Assembly (NCBI RefSeq): GCF_001721295.1
Contig: NZ_MDDS01000024.1
Location: 175,924 to 239,923, forward strand
Source: Sphingomonas turrisvirgatae
GTDB lineage: Bacteria > Pseudomonadota > Alphaproteobacteria > Sphingomonadales > Sphingomonadaceae
Direction: 5' to 3'
Length of the DNA: 64,000 bases
The translations under genes were made by a program, and so were the position numbers. Positions 28,733 to 38,372 of this stretch are shown here, piece by piece. The stretch's first letter is position 1; each line of letters starts with the position of its first letter. Below the pieces are notes generated by a model. It did not search any database. It saw nothing but the letters and a program-made list of their open reading frames with translations, and was not told the origin of the DNA.

Positions 28733-30790
28733 CTACCCCGCCCGCAGCAGACCCACCGCCGCATCGCGCTCGAACAGATACAGCGCCACGCGCGCCGCCG
28801 CGCCGCGTTCACCCGTGAGACCGCCGTCGCGATCGACCAGCAACCGGGCATCGGCGTTCGCGGTACCGATCAGCTCGGCGAACTTTTCCGGTGGAGCCAG
28901 CTTGAACGTCTGCTCCCCCGACTGGCGCGTGCCCAGCATTTCGCCCGCGCCGCGCAGGCGCAGATCCTCTTCGGCGATGCGAAAGCCGTCATTGGTCTCG
29001 CGCATCAGCGCCATTCGCGCCCGCGCCGTTTCGCTCAAGGTGCCGCCGCGCAGCAACACGCACACCGACCGCCCGCCGCCGCGCCCCACCCGCCCGCGCA
29101 GCTGGTGCAGCTGGGCAAGGCCGAAGCGGTCGGCATGTTCGATGACGATCAGCGTCGCATTGGGTACGTCTACCCCCACCTCGATCACCGTTGTTGCGAC
29201 CAGTACGCCAAGCTCGCCGGCGGAAAAGCGCGCCATGACCGCGTCCTTTTCCGGCCCCTTCATTCGGCCATGAACCAGGCCGACCCGCTCGCCAAAGCGC
29301 GCGCGCAATGCTTCGGCCCTCGCCTCGGCCGCGGCCATGTCGATCTTCTCGCTCTCCTCGACCAACGGGCACACCCAATAGGCCTGTCCGCCGCCAGACA
29401 GATGCCGCGCAAGGCCGTTGACGACGTCGTCGATCCGCGCCTCGTTGATCACGCTCGTCTCGATCGGCTGACGGCCCGGCGGCATCTCGTCGAGTTTCGA
29501 GACATCCATCTCGCCATGCGTGGCGAGCTGCAGCGTGCGCGGGATCGGCGTCGCGGTCATCACCAGCAGGTGCGGCGCGACCCGCGCCTTGGCCTGGAGC
29601 ATCATGCGCTCGGCAACGCCGAAGCGATGCTGCTCGTCCACCACGACCAACCCCAGGTCGCGATAGTCGACGCCGGCCTGGAAGATCGCATGGGTGCCGA
29701 TCAGGATATCGATCTCACCCGACTGCAATCCCATCAGCGTCGCTTCGCGCGCACGTCCCTTGTCGCGCCCGGTCAGGATGGCGAGATTGACGCCCAAACC
29801 CGCAAACAGGCGCTGCAACGTCTCGAAATGCTGCCGCGCCAGGATCTCGGTCGGCGCCAGCATCGCGCCCTGCGCGCCGGCTTCGACCGCGATCAACAGC
29901 GCCATCGCCGCCACCAGCGTCTTGCCCGCGCCGACATCGCCCTGCAGCAGTCGCAGCATCGGCCGGGCCTGCGCCATGTCGCCCTCGATCTCGGCGATGG
30001 TGCGCGATTGCGCCCCGGTCGGCGCGTATGGCAGCCGCAGCTGGTCGCGCAGCCGCCCGTCGCCTTGCAGCGCCCGCCCCTTCTTCCCCCGCGCGGCGCC
30101 GCGCACCAGCATCAGCGCGAGCTGGTTGGCGAACACCTCGTCATAAGCCAGCCGATCGCGCGCCGTGGCGTCCGCCGGATCGGCATGGATGCGCGCCAGC
30201 GCCTCGCGCCATTCGGGCCAGCCATGCTTCGCCTTGAGGCTGGGTTCGATCCATTCGGGCAGGTCGGGCGCGCGCTCCACCGCCTGCGCGGCAAGGGCAG
30301 CGAGCCGCTTCGACGTCATCCCCTCTGACAGTGGATAGATCGCCTCGCGCCCGCCTGGACATGGCTCGGTGAGCGGCAGCACGTCGGGCCGCACGATCTG
30401 CAACGCGTCGCCATAGCGGTCGAGCTTGCCCGAGACCCATTTGGCTTCGTCGAGCGGGAGCTGCTTTCGCGCCCAGCCGCTGTTGCCGCCGAAGAACACC
30501 AGCGTGACATGGTTGCCCCGCGCGTCCACCGCCTCGACGCGCGCCGGTGCCCGCGCGCTACCGCTCATGCGATAATTGACCGGCGTCAGCTGGATCGCGA
30601 TCGTCCGCCCGACATCGGCGGCATCCAGTTCCTCGCGCGGCAGGCGGTCGATCCACCCGCTCGGCAGGTGGAAGGCGACGTCCACGACGCGCGCCAGCCC
30701 CAGCCGCTCGAGCGGCTTGGCCAGCTGCGCGCCCACGCCTTTCAGCGCGGTCACTTCGGCGAACAATGGATTGAGGATTTCCGGCCGCAT
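28733..30790 (-). CDS. recG: ATP-dependent DNA helicase RecG
   Basis: The 685-residue helicase remodels stalled replication forks and Holliday junctions. An N-terminal wedge domain (LKGVGAQLAKPLERLG, then an OB fold) is followed by superfamily 2 motor domains with Walker A GDVGAGKTLVA, the DEQH box VVVDEQHRFGVAERM, TATPIPRTLQLA, and the motif VI region HQLRGRVGRG. The start at 30790 corresponds to the family N-terminus; the open frame to 31183 overlaps the divergent sdhE gene and was rejected. The ribosome site is weak (GGCGG). Confidence 0.96.
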   Translation of the reverse strand: MRPEILNPLFAEVTALKGVGAQLAKPLERLGLARVVDVAFHLPSGWIDRLPREELDAADVGRTIAIQLTPVNYRMSGSARAPARVEAVDARGNHVTLVFFGGNSGWARKQLPLDEAKWVSGKLDRYGDALQIVRPDVLPLTEPCPGGREAIYPLSEGMTSKRLAALAAQAVERAPDLPEWIEPSLKAKHGWPEWREALARIHADPADATARDRLAYDEVFANQLALMLVRGAARGKKGRALQGDGRLRDQLRLPYAPTGAQSRTIAEIEGDMAQARPMLRLLQGDVGAGKTLVAAMALLIAVEAGAQGAMLAPTEILARQHFETLQRLFAGLGVNLAILTGRDKGRAREATLMGLQSGEIDILIGTHAIFQAGVDYRDLGLVVVDEQHRFGVAERMMLQAKARVAPHLLVMTATPIPRTLQLATHGEMDVSKLDEMPPGRQPIETSVINEARIDDVVNGLARHLSGGGQAYWVCPLVEESEKIDMAAAEARAEALRARFGERVGLVHGRMKGPEKDAVMARFSAGELGVLVATTVIEVGVDVPNATLIVIEHADRFGLAQLHQLRGRVGRGGGRSVCVLLRGGTLSETARARMALMRETNDGFRIAEEDLRLRGAGEMLGTRQSGEQTFKLAPPEKFAELIGTANADARLLVDRDGGLTGERGAAARVALYLFERDAAVGLLRAG

Positions 30791-30859
30791 GACTATCTGC
30801 CGCCTACACCCAGCCGACAGCGCAGCAAAGCGCCGTCGGCTATTTGCCGTTGAGGACCC

Positions 30860-31126
30860 ATGGACCACGAAACCCGCCTCAAGCGCCTTCGCTTCCGCGC
30901 CTGGCATCGCGGCGTCAAGGAAGCCGACCTGATGCTCGGCGGCTTCTTCGATGCCCGCTCGGCGGGCTGGGACGCGGAGCAAGTGGCGTGGTTCGAAGCG
31001 CTGATGGAAGAGCAGGACGTCGACATCATGGCCTGGGCGATGGGAACCGAAGCGGTGCCTGAACGCTGGCAGGGTCCGATGATGGCCGACCTCAAGACGC
31101 TCGATTACGTGCCGATTTCCAAGTGA
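30860..31126 (+). CDS. sdhE: Succinate dehydrogenase FAD-assembly factor SdhE
   Basis: The 88-residue all-helical protein carries the diagnostic RGxxE motif as Arg17-Gly-Val-Lys-Glu21, followed by the AWFEALMEEQDVDIMAW core of the SdhE/DUF339 family. It promotes covalent FAD attachment to the SdhA subunit of succinate dehydrogenase. It is divergent from recG (69-base gap) and precedes mfd by 56 bases. The order recG-sdhE-mfd is common in alphaproteobacteria, which supports the call. Confidence 0.93.
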   Translation: MDHETRLKRLRFRAWHRGVKEADLMLGGFFDARSAGWDAEQVAWFEALMEEQDVDIMAWAMGTEAVPERWQGPMMADLKTLDYVPISK

Positions 31127-31141
31127 TTCTATTTGACCAAC

Positions 31142-31168
31142 GTCGCCCCGGCCTTGTGGCGGGGTGAC
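31142..31168. repeat. Dispersed palindromic repeat (REP-like), copy 1
   Basis: GTCGCCCCG (31142-31150) and CGGGGTGAC (31160-31168) flank the spacer GCCTTGTGG. The spacer sequence and arm pattern match the other palindromes at 36996, 47302 and 51356. In mfd mRNA it would fold as a hairpin just before the ribosome site. Confidence 0.6.
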
Positions 31169-31182
31169 GAACAGGGACACCA

Positions 31183-34100
31183 ATGCCCGATCTCGACCGC
31201 ATCCTGTCCGCCAAGACGCAACTCACCCTGTCGGGCGTGCCGGCGGGCTTCCTGCCCTGGCTGCTGGCCGACCTGGCGCGCGCCAACCCGCCGGGCGCGG
31301 TCTATATCGCGCCGGACGAAGCCGCGATGCGCGCTGTCGCCGCCACCGCGACCTTCTTTGCGCCCGAGCTCGAGATCGTTCAGTTCCCCGCCTGGGACTG
31401 CCTGCCCTATGACCGCGCCAGTCCGACCTTGCGCGTCATGGCCGAGCGCATGGCCGCGCTCGCCGCGTTGCAGGCAAGGGCCGGCAAGCCGCGCCTCATC
31501 CTCACCACTGTCAACGCCGCGACCCAGCGCACGCTAACGCCGTTCCGCGTCCGCCAGATGACCGCGCGCTTGGCTCCGGGCGAGCGCATCTCGCTCGACA
31601 AGCTCGCCGTCCTCCTCTCGTCCAACGGCTATGTCCGCACCGACACGGTGCACGACAGCGGCGAGTTCGCGGTGCGCGGCGGGCTGGTCGATCTGTTCCC
31701 GTCCGGCGCGGAACAGGCGCTGCGGCTCGATTTCTTCGGCGACGAGATCGAGAGCGTGCGCACCTTCGACCCCGCCGACCAGCGCACCACCGGGCGGATC
31801 GACGGCTTCACCCTGCTCCCCGCCAGCGAGGCGCTGCTGGACGAAGAGACGGTCAAGCGGTTCCGCACCCGCTATCGCGAGATGTTCGGCGCGACCGCGA
31901 CTGGCGATCCGCTGTATCAGGCGATCAGCGACGGCCGCCGCCTTGCGGGGATGGAACATTGGCTGCCGCTGTTCGAGGAGCGGCTGGAGACGCTGTTCGA
32001 TCATCTGCCCGGCGATGCCGTCATCGTCCGCGACTCGGGCGAAGCGGGCGCGGCGGAGTCGCGGTTCGAGGCGATCGCCGACTACCAGTCCAACCGCGTG
32101 CGCGCGCAATCGACCGATGCGGGCAGCTATCGCCCGCTCGGTCCGGATCAGCTCTATCTCACCTCGGGCGAGTGGAGCGAGCGGCTGAAGGCCGCGACCG
32201 CGCACCTTGCGACCCCGTTCCACGAACCGGAAAGCGCCACGGTGCTCGACTTCAACGTCGACGGCCCACGCGATTTCGCGCCCGAACGCGCCGCCGGCAC
32301 CAACATCTACGAAGCGGTGACCGAGCATCTCGCCAAGCTGCGCAAGGCGGGCAAGAAGCCGGTTCTCGCCAGCTACTCCACCGGCTCGCGCGAGCGGTTG
32401 AAGGGGCTGCTCGAGGATCACGAGCTGACCGGCGCCGCGCTGGCCGACGATTGGCAGGCGGCGCTGGGCAGCGCGAACAAGGGCGTGGCGCTCGTCGTCC
32501 TGCCGCTCGATCACGGCTTCACCACGCCCGACATTGCGGTCCTGACCGAACAGGACATGCTGGGCGACCGGCTGGTCCGCCGCAACAAGCGCAAGAAATC
32601 GACCGACGCGTTCCTCGCCGAACTGGCCACGCTCTCGCCCGGCGATCTCGTCGTCCATCTCGAACACGGCATCGGGCGCTACGAGGGACTGACGCAGATT
32701 CCGGTGCAGAAGGCGCCGCACGATTGCGTCGCGCTGACCTATGCCGGCGGCGACAAGCTCTACGTCCCGGTCGAGAATCTGGAAGTCCTCAGCCGTTACG
32801 GCTCGTCAGAAGAAGGCGCGAGCCTCGACAAGCTCGGCGGCGAAGCGTGGCAGCGGCGCAAGTCGAAGATGAAGGAGCGCATCCGCGAAATCGCGGGTGA
32901 ACTCATCGCCACCGCCGCCAAGCGCGCGGTGCGGCCGGGCGAAGTGCTCGAGCCCGATCCCGGCGGCTATCCCGCCTTTGTCGATCGCTTCCCCTTCCAA
33001 GAAACCGACGATCAGGATCGGGCGATCGGCGACGTCATCGACGATCTGGGCGCCGGTCGCCCGATGGATCGCCTCGTCGTCGGCGACGTTGGCTTCGGCA
33101 AGACCGAGGTCGCGCTGCGCGCCGCCTTCGTAGCGGCGATGGCGGGACAGCAGGTTGCGGTGGTCTGTCCCACCACGCTGCTCGCCCGCCAGCACTACAC
33201 CAACTTCGTGGCTCGCTTTGAAGGCTTCCCGATCAAGCTCGGGCGCCTGTCCCGCCTCGTCCCCGCCGCCGAAGCCAAGGCGACGCGTGAGGGGCTGGAG
33301 AACGGCCAGATCGACATCGTCATCGGCACCCATGCCGTGCTGGCCAAGGGGATCGAGTTCAAGCGCCTGGGCCTCGTCATCGTGGACGAGGAACAGCGGT
33401 TCGGCGTGACGCACAAGGAGCGGCTGAAGGCGCTCAAGGCCGACGTGCACATGCTCACCCTCACCGCCACGCCGATCCCGCGCACGCTGCAGATGGCGAT
33501 GTCGGGCCTGCGCGAACTTTCCGTCATCCAGACGCCGCCGGTCGATCGCCTGGCGGTGCGCACCTATGTGATGCCCTGGGACCCGGTCGTGCTGCGCGAG
33601 GCGCTGTTGCGCGAACATTATCGCGGCGGGCAAAGCTTCTTCGTCACCCCGCGCATCGCCGACCTGCCGGACATCGAGAAGTTCTTGGCGCTGGAGGTGC
33701 CGGAGGTGCGCTACGTCGTCGCGCACGGTCAGATGGCGCCGAGCGAGGTCGAGGAGCGGATGTCCGCCTTCTACGACAAGAAGTACGAGGTCCTGGTCTC
33801 GACCACGATCATCGAGAGCGGCCTCGACATTCCCTCGGCCAACACGATGATTGTCAACCGCGCCGATCGCTTCGGCCTCGCGCAACTCTATCAGCTGCGC
33901 GGGCGCGTCGGCCGCGCCAAGACGCGCGCTTATGCCTATCTCACGACCGCGCCGCAGCGGCTGATGACCGAGGCTGCGGAAAAGCGGCTGAAGGTGCTGT
34001 CCGATCTCGATTCGCTTGGTGCCGGCTTCCAGCTTGCCAGCCACGACCTCGACATTCGCGGCGCAGGCAATCTGCTGGGCGACGAACAGTCGGGCCATAT

Positions 34101-34641
34101 CAAGGAAGTCGGCTACGAACTTTATCAGTCGATGCTGGAGGAAGCGATCCTCGACGCCAAGGCCGGCGGGCTGCGCGACGAGCGGCCGCGCGACCTCAGC
34201 CCACAGATCACCGTCGACGCGCCGATCCTGATCCCGGAGAGCTTCGTTCCCGACCTGGACCTGCGCATGGGGCTTTATCGCCGCCTGAACGAGGTAGAGG
34301 ACAAGTCGGGTATCGAGGAATTCGCCGCCGAGTTGATCGATCGGTTCGGCAAGCTGCCCGAGGAAACCGACAACCTGCTGCAACTCATCGAAGCGAAGCT
34401 GAACGCCAAGAAGGCGTGCATCGCCAAGATCGACGTGGGCCCCAAGGGCGCGCTGGTCAGCTTCCACGAGGACAAGTTCCCCAATGTCAACGGCCTGCTC
34501 GCCTATGTCGAGAAGCTTGAGGGCACGGCGAAGCTGCGGCCGGACATGAAACTGGTCATCAGCCGCGCCTGGGCGACGCCGCGCGCGCGGCTGAACGCTG
34601 CGGTACAGTTGTCGCGGGGCCTGGCCAAGGCGGCAGGTTAA
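31183..34641 (+). CDS. mfd: Transcription-repair coupling factor Mfd
   Basis: The 1152-residue protein displaces RNA polymerase stalled at DNA damage and recruits UvrA. From the N-terminus it has the UvrB-like region, the RNA-polymerase-interaction domain (SPGDLVVHLEHGIGRYEGL, about residues 480-500), the RecG-like motor with Walker A GDVGFGKT (634-641) and the DEEQ box (from Asp735), the LRGRVGRAKTRAYAYL motif, and a C-terminal autoinhibitory TRCF domain. Length and domain order are those of the family. The ATG follows AGGGAC at a suitable distance. Confidence 0.97.
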   Translation: MPDLDRILSAKTQLTLSGVPAGFLPWLLADLARANPPGAVYIAPDEAAMRAVAATATFFAPELEIVQFPAWDCLPYDRASPTLRVMAERMAALAALQARAGKPRLILTTVNAATQRTLTPFRVRQMTARLAPGERISLDKLAVLLSSNGYVRTDTVHDSGEFAVRGGLVDLFPSGAEQALRLDFFGDEIESVRTFDPADQRTTGRIDGFTLLPASEALLDEETVKRFRTRYREMFGATATGDPLYQAISDGRRLAGMEHWLPLFEERLETLFDHLPGDAVIVRDSGEAGAAESRFEAIADYQSNRVRAQSTDAGSYRPLGPDQLYLTSGEWSERLKAATAHLATPFHEPESATVLDFNVDGPRDFAPERAAGTNIYEAVTEHLAKLRKAGKKPVLASYSTGSRERLKGLLEDHELTGAALADDWQAALGSANKGVALVVLPLDHGFTTPDIAVLTEQDMLGDRLVRRNKRKKSTDAFLAELATLSPGDLVVHLEHGIGRYEGLTQIPVQKAPHDCVALTYAGGDKLYVPVENLEVLSRYGSSEEGASLDKLGGEAWQRRKSKMKERIREIAGELIATAAKRAVRPGEVLEPDPGGYPAFVDRFPFQETDDQDRAIGDVIDDLGAGRPMDRLVVGDVGFGKTEVALRAAFVAAMAGQQVAVVCPTTLLARQHYTNFVARFEGFPIKLGRLSRLVPAAEAKATREGLENGQIDIVIGTHAVLAKGIEFKRLGLVIVDEEQRFGVTHKERLKALKADVHMLTLTATPIPRTLQMAMSGLRELSVIQTPPVDRLAVRTYVMPWDPVVLREALLREHYRGGQSFFVTPRIADLPDIEKFLALEVPEVRYVVAHGQMAPSEVEERMSAFYDKKYEVLVSTTIIESGLDIPSANTMIVNRADRFGLAQLYQLRGRVGRAKTRAYAYLTTAPQRLMTEAAEKRLKVLSDLDSLGAGFQLASHDLDIRGAGNLLGDEQSGHIKEVGYELYQSMLEEAILDAKAGGLRDERPRDLSPQITVDAPILIPESFVPDLDLRMGLYRRLNEVEDKSGIEEFAAELIDRFGKLPEETDNLLQLIEAKLNAKKACIAKIDVGPKGALVSFHEDKFPNVNGLLAYVEKLEGTAKLRPDMKLVISRAWATPRARLNAAVQLSRGLAKAAG

Positions 34642-34663
34642 CACGCCGTTTTACTTATGTTTT

Positions 34664-34691
34664 TTGCTTGGTGACGATTGCGTGCTAGGCT
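34664..34691 (+). promoter_or_regulatory. Possible promoter of the GAF-domain gene
   Basis: TTGCTT (34664-34669) and TAGGCT (34686-34691) are separated by 16 bases in the 74-base gap after mfd, ending 24 bases before the GTG start. Matches to consensus are moderate. Confidence 0.3.
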
Positions 34692-34715
34692 CCGGTTCCG
34701 AAAGGGGGGAATCGG

Positions 34716-35213
34716 GTGCCGCAACGTGGGTTGCTCAATCGCAGGGTCAGGCTCGCGCACACGCTCGGGCTGCTGAGCGCGGCGTCGGATGCGACGGACG
34801 CGGTCGCGATCCTGCGCGACCATGCCCGCGTCATCGCCGCATCGGACGGCGTCACCGTCGTGCGGCGTGAGGGCGACGAGGTCGCCTATGTCGCAGAGGA
34901 TGCGATCAGCCCGCTCTGGACCGGGCAGCGCTTTCCCATGGCACGCTGCATCTCGGGCCTGGCGATCATGGCGGGCAAGCCGATCCTGATCCCCGACATC
35001 CGCAACGACTCGCGCGTGCCGATGAACGCCTATCTCGCCACCTTCGTGCAGAGCATGGCGATGTTCCCGATCGGCCGCGCCGCCGCGATCGGCGCCTATT
35101 GGAAGCATGCCGGGCCGATCGATCCAGTGACCGTCGAGTTGATGCCCGAGCTTGCCGCCGCCGCGCGCGAGATCTTCGACCCCAGTGCGCCCGAGGTGCG
35201 AGCCGCGGGATAG
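34716..35213 (+). CDS. GAF-domain protein
   Basis: The 165-residue cytoplasmic protein is essentially a single GAF sensor domain: an N-terminal helix (LLSAASDATDAVAILRDHA), then RREGDEVAYVAE, a FPMARCISGLAIMAG segment with a cysteine, PILIPDIRNDSRVP, and a final helix. Such domains bind small ligands, tetrapyrroles or nucleotides. No output domain is attached, so it may work with a separate kinase or enzyme. The GTG start follows an AGGGGGGA ribosome site. No partner gene is adjacent, and its signal is unknown. Confidence 0.75.
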   Translation: MPQRGLLNRRVRLAHTLGLLSAASDATDAVAILRDHARVIAASDGVTVVRREGDEVAYVAEDAISPLWTGQRFPMARCISGLAIMAGKPILIPDIRNDSRVPMNAYLATFVQSMAMFPIGRAAAIGAYWKHAGPIDPVTVELMPELAAAAREIFDPSAPEVRAAG

Positions 35214-35256
35214 CGCGCCGTCGTTCGGCCGAACCGGCAGCGTCCCTCGCCTCACC

Positions 35257-35285
35257 TTGACTTTCGGCAGCAACCCTGCCATATC
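35257..35285 (+). promoter_or_regulatory. Probable promoter of the RhlE-type helicase gene
   Basis: TTGACT (35257-35262) and CATATC (35280-35285) are spaced by 17 bases. Transcription from here would give a 5' leader of about 165 bases before the ATG at 35457, long enough for leader control as known for cold-inducible helicases. Confidence 0.45.
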
Positions 35286-35379
35286 GCCTGCCATCGAGGC
35301 GTCATGCAGCGTGATCGAATTCCGGGATACATCCGGGTTCAGGCTCCGCTTCGGTTCCATTTCCGGCTTCCCTAGTCAC

Positions 35380-35403
35380 GCGGGTCGTCATTCTTTGACC
35401 CGC
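35380..35403 (+). promoter_or_regulatory. Hairpin in the helicase mRNA leader
   Basis: A 7-bp inverted repeat (GCGGGTC / GACCCGC) with a 10-base, T-rich loop lies 53 bases upstream of the start codon. It could be a regulatory leader structure or a weak attenuator. Confidence 0.35.
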
Positions 35404-35456
35404 CATGTCGCGCGCCCTTTACGCGTGCGCCACGGCCGATCCACACAAGGTATTCA

Positions 35457-36980
35457 ATGCAGTTCAACCAACTCGGTCTCAGCGAGACCGTTCTCGCCGC
35501 GCTTGCCGCCAAGGGCTATAGCGAGGCGACGCCAATTCAGGCGCAGTCGATCCCCGCGTTGCTCGAAGGGCGCGACCTGCTCGGTATCGCGCAGACCGGC
35601 ACCGGCAAGACCGCCGCGTTCATGCTGCCCTCGATCGACCGCCTGGTCGCATCGAACAAGCGCGCCCAGCCGCGCGGCTGCCGCATGCTCGTCCTTGCCC
35701 CGACGCGCGAACTGGCCAGCCAGATCGCCGAAAGCGCGCGTCAATATGCCAAGGGCACGCAGCTGACCGTCGCGACCGTGTTCGGCGGCACGTCGATCCA
35801 CAAGAACAAGACCGATCTCGCGCGCGGCGTCGACATCGTCGTCGCGACCCCGGGCCGCCTCGTCGACCTGATCGACCAATGCTATGCGATCCTGCTCGGC
35901 ATCGAGATTCTGGTGCTGGACGAAGCGGACCAGATGATGGACCTTGGCTTCATCCATGCGCTCAAGCGCATCGTTCGCGAGCTGCCCTCCAAGCGCCAGA
36001 CGCTGTTCTTCAGCGCCACCATGCCCAAGACGATCCGCGATCTTGCCAACCAGTTCATTCACGAGCCGATCGAAGTGAAGGTGACTCCGGTCGCCACCAC
36101 GGCCGAGCGCGTTGAACAGTTCGTGACGCAGGTGAACCAGAGCGAGAAACAGTCGCTGCTGACCATGCACCTGCGCGACGAAAGCATCGACCGCGCCCTG
36201 GTCTTTACCCGCACCAAGCATGGCGCCGACCGCGTGGTGAAGCTGCTCGCCGCCAGCGGCATCGCGTCGAACGCAATCCACGGCAACAAGAGCCAGCCGC
36301 AGCGCGAGCGCGCGCTGGGCGAATTCCGCTCCGGCAAGGTCAAGATCCTGGTTGCGACCGACATCGCCGCGCGCGGCATCGACGTGTCGGGCGTCAGCCA
36401 CGTCTTCAACTTCGAGCTGCCGAACGTGCCGGACCAGTATGTCCACCGCATCGGCCGCACCGCGCGCGCCGGCAAGGACGGCATTGCGATCAGCTATTGC
36501 GCGGACGACGAGAAGCCGTACCTGCGCGACATCGAACGGCTGATCCGTCAGAAGATCACCGTCCAGCCGCTGCCCGAGAACTTCCTGGCGGAGTCGGCGA
36601 AGATTAAGTCGAGCCGCGCGCCGGTGACGATGAGCCGCGACGAGATGAACGGCCGCAATGGCCGGACCATGCAGGACCGCAACGCACATCATCGGCACAA
36701 TCCGCAAAGCCAGCGCGGGCCGCGCGCCAACCCGACGGGCGACCGCGGTGAGCGTCAGGGTCGTCCGCAAGGCGAGCGCCAGACGCTGGGCGCAAGCTTC
36801 GGCGGGCGCGAGGGTGGCGAACAGCGTCCGCAGGGCGAACGTCCGCGCTTCTATGGCCCGGCCAAGAAGAAGTTCAGCCCGCGTCCTGCCGGCAGCACCG
36901 GCGGGGCGCGTGGCGGCCAGGGCGGCGGCAATCGCGGTGGTGGCCAAGGCGGTGGCCAGCGCGGCGGCGCGCAGCGCTGA
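35457..36980 (+). CDS. rhlE: DEAD-box RNA helicase, RhlE type
   Basis: The 507-residue helicase unwinds RNA duplexes, typically in ribosome assembly or RNA decay. The Q motif (near GYSEATPIQAQSIP), Walker A (AQTGTGKT, 45-52), the DEAD box (155-158), SAT, and HRIGRTARAG are all present. After about residue 375 comes a basic, Gln/Gly/Arg-rich tail ending in repeated GG-R units, an RGG-like disordered RNA-binding extension. It lies directly upstream of rplK-rplA, separated by a palindromic repeat. The RhlE assignment rests on core similarity and the tail type. Confidence 0.85.
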   Translation: MQFNQLGLSETVLAALAAKGYSEATPIQAQSIPALLEGRDLLGIAQTGTGKTAAFMLPSIDRLVASNKRAQPRGCRMLVLAPTRELASQIAESARQYAKGTQLTVATVFGGTSIHKNKTDLARGVDIVVATPGRLVDLIDQCYAILLGIEILVLDEADQMMDLGFIHALKRIVRELPSKRQTLFFSATMPKTIRDLANQFIHEPIEVKVTPVATTAERVEQFVTQVNQSEKQSLLTMHLRDESIDRALVFTRTKHGADRVVKLLAASGIASNAIHGNKSQPQRERALGEFRSGKVKILVATDIAARGIDVSGVSHVFNFELPNVPDQYVHRIGRTARAGKDGIAISYCADDEKPYLRDIERLIRQKITVQPLPENFLAESAKIKSSRAPVTMSRDEMNGRNGRTMQDRNAHHRHNPQSQRGPRANPTGDRGERQGRPQGERQTLGASFGGREGGEQRPQGERPRFYGPAKKKFSPRPAGSTGGARGGQGGGNRGGGQGGGQRGGAQR

Positions 36981-36995
36981 ACCCAAGTCCCCCCT

Positions 36996-37022
36996 GTCAT
37001 TCCGGCCTTGTGCCGGAATGAC
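36996..37022. repeat. Dispersed palindromic repeat (REP-like), copy 2
   Basis: GTCATTCCGG and CCGGAATGAC form a perfect inverted repeat around CCTTGTG. It is the best-conserved copy of the family in this window. It lies between the helicase stop and the rplK leader, at the left border of the split ribosomal cluster. Confidence 0.8.
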
Positions 37023-37141
37023 GTCGGGTGAGGCGACCTGCTTGCGCCCCCGCCCCCTTTCCGCTATGCGCCCGCGCTTCCAGCGCAATAGCAATGGAAT
37101 TGCGGGAGAGTGCCTCGGCATTCGCCTGAACCGCTAAACTT

Positions 37142-37151
37142 GAACCGGTTC
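37142..37151. promoter_or_regulatory. Palindrome GAACCGGTTC upstream of rplK
   Basis: A perfect 10-base palindrome lies 27 bases before the rplK start, in an otherwise featureless 156-base gap. It may be an operator or chance. Confidence 0.25.
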
Positions 37152-37178
37152 GTTCGCGGACCAGCGAAAGAGTGAAAC

Positions 37179-37610
37179 ATGGCTAAGAAGATCACGGGCT
37201 ATATCAAGCTCCAGGTGCCTGCGGGCGCCGCCAATCCCTCGCCGCCGATCGGCCCTGCTTTGGGTCAGCGCGGCGTGAACATCATGGAATTCTGCAAGGC
37301 GTTCAACGCGTCGACCGGCGAGATGGAAAAGGGCACGCCGCTGCCTACCGTCATCACCGTCTATGCCGACCGTTCGTTCTCGTTCGAGACGAAGCAGCCG
37401 CCGGCGACCTACCTCATCAAGAAGGCCGCGAACCTCAAGTCGGGCTCGAAGGAGCCGGGCAAGGTCTCGGCCGGAAAGATCAAGCGCTCGCAGCTTTCGG
37501 AAATCGCGACCGCGAAGATGAAGGATCTGAACGCCAACGATCTCGATGCCGCAACGCGCATCATCGAAGGCTCCGCCCGCGCGATGGGCCTCGAAGTGGT
37601 GGAGGGCTGA
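37179..37610 (+). CDS. rplK: 50S ribosomal protein L11
   Basis: The 143-residue protein has the L11 N-terminal domain ([27 protein letters not shown]) with the proline-rich linker to the RNA-binding C-terminal domain ([12 protein letters not shown]). L11 forms the GTPase-associated centre on 23S rRNA together with L10-L7/L12. rplA follows after 4 bases. The genes secE and nusG, which usually precede rplK, are not in this window; an RNA helicase gene is there instead. Confidence 0.98.
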   Translation: MAKKITGYIKLQVPAGAANPSPPIGPALGQRGVNIMEFCKAFNASTGEMEKGTPLPTVITVYADRSFSFETKQPPATYLIKKAANLKSGSKEPGKVSAGKIKRSQLSEIATAKMKDLNANDLDAATRIIEGSARAMGLEVVEG

Positions 37611-37614
37611 AGAC

Positions 37615-38313
37615 ATGGCAAAGCTGACGAAGAAGGCAAAGGCCATGGCCGGCGCGGTCGACCGCGAAAAGCTGTACGGCGTGGACGAAGCGATTGCGCT
37701 CGCCAAGACCAACGCCACCGCCAAGTTCGACGAGACGATCGAAGTCGCGCTGAACCTGGGCGTCGATCCGCGTCACGCCGACCAGATGGTCCGCGGCGTG
37801 GTGACGCTGCCCAAGGGCACCGGCAAGACCGTGCGCGTGGGCGTGTTCGCCAAGGGTGCGAAGGCTGACGAAGCGCGCGAAGCGGGTGCGGACGTGGTCG
37901 GCGCCGAGGACCTGCTCGAGATCGTGCAGGGCGGCAAGATCGAGTTCGATCGCTGCATCGCGACCCCGGACATGATGGGTCTGGTCGGCCGTCTCGGCAA
38001 GGTGCTGGGCCCCAAGGGCCTGATGCCGAACCCGAAGCTCGGCACCGTCACCATGAACGTCGCCGAAGCGGTCAAGGCTGCCAAGGGCGGTCAGGTCGAA
38101 TACCGCGTCGAAAAGGCCGGCATCATCCATTCGGGTATCGGCAAGGCGTCGTTCCCGGCCGAAGACCTGCGCGCGAACTTCGACGCGCTGGTCGATGCCA
38201 TCGTCCGTGCCAAGCCGTCGGGCGCCAAGGGCAAGTATCTGCGCAAGGTCGCGGTCTCGTCGTCGATGGGCCCGGGCGTGAAGATCGACGTCGCCGAGGT
38301 TTCGGCGGCCTGA
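37615..38313 (+). CDS. rplA: 50S ribosomal protein L1
   Basis: The 232-residue L1 protein binds 23S rRNA at the L1 stalk and, in many bacteria, represses translation of its own rplK-rplA mRNA. Conserved features include the [11 protein letters not shown] segment, [24 protein letters not shown] and the [15 protein letters not shown] stretch. The ATG at 37615 uses the GGAGG at the end of rplK; an open frame from 37546 is only overlap with rplK. A strong terminator follows. Confidence 0.98.
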   Translation: MAKLTKKAKAMAGAVDREKLYGVDEAIALAKTNATAKFDETIEVALNLGVDPRHADQMVRGVVTLPKGTGKTVRVGVFAKGAKADEAREAGADVVGAEDLLEIVQGGKIEFDRCIATPDMMGLVGRLGKVLGPKGLMPNPKLGTVTMNVAEAVKAAKGGQVEYRVEKAGIIHSGIGKASFPAEDLRANFDALVDAIVRAKPSGAKGKYLRKVAVSSSMGPGVKIDVAEVSAA

Positions 38314-38340
38314 TCCGGTCCTGACTGGCAAAATGATCGA

Positions 38341-38369
38341 GGGGCTGGCGGAAACGCCGGCCCCTTTTT
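38341..38369 (+). terminator. Rho-independent terminator of rplK-rplA
   Basis: A 10-bp stem (GGGGCTGGCG / CGCCGGCCCC, loop GAAA) is followed by TTTTT at 38365-38369. It lies 27 bases after the rplA stop. The reverse strand can form the same hairpin, so it may also stop the leftward otsA transcript. Confidence 0.9.
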
Positions 38370-38372
38370 CAT

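Noticed and set aside
30791..31183. N-terminal extension of recG
   Set aside because: It runs antisense through sdhE. The RecG family N-terminus begins at 30790.
36981..37178. secE-nusG or a tRNA-Trp gene upstream of rplK
   Set aside because: The gap holds only a palindromic repeat and a short leader. No tRNA fold or coding frame was found.
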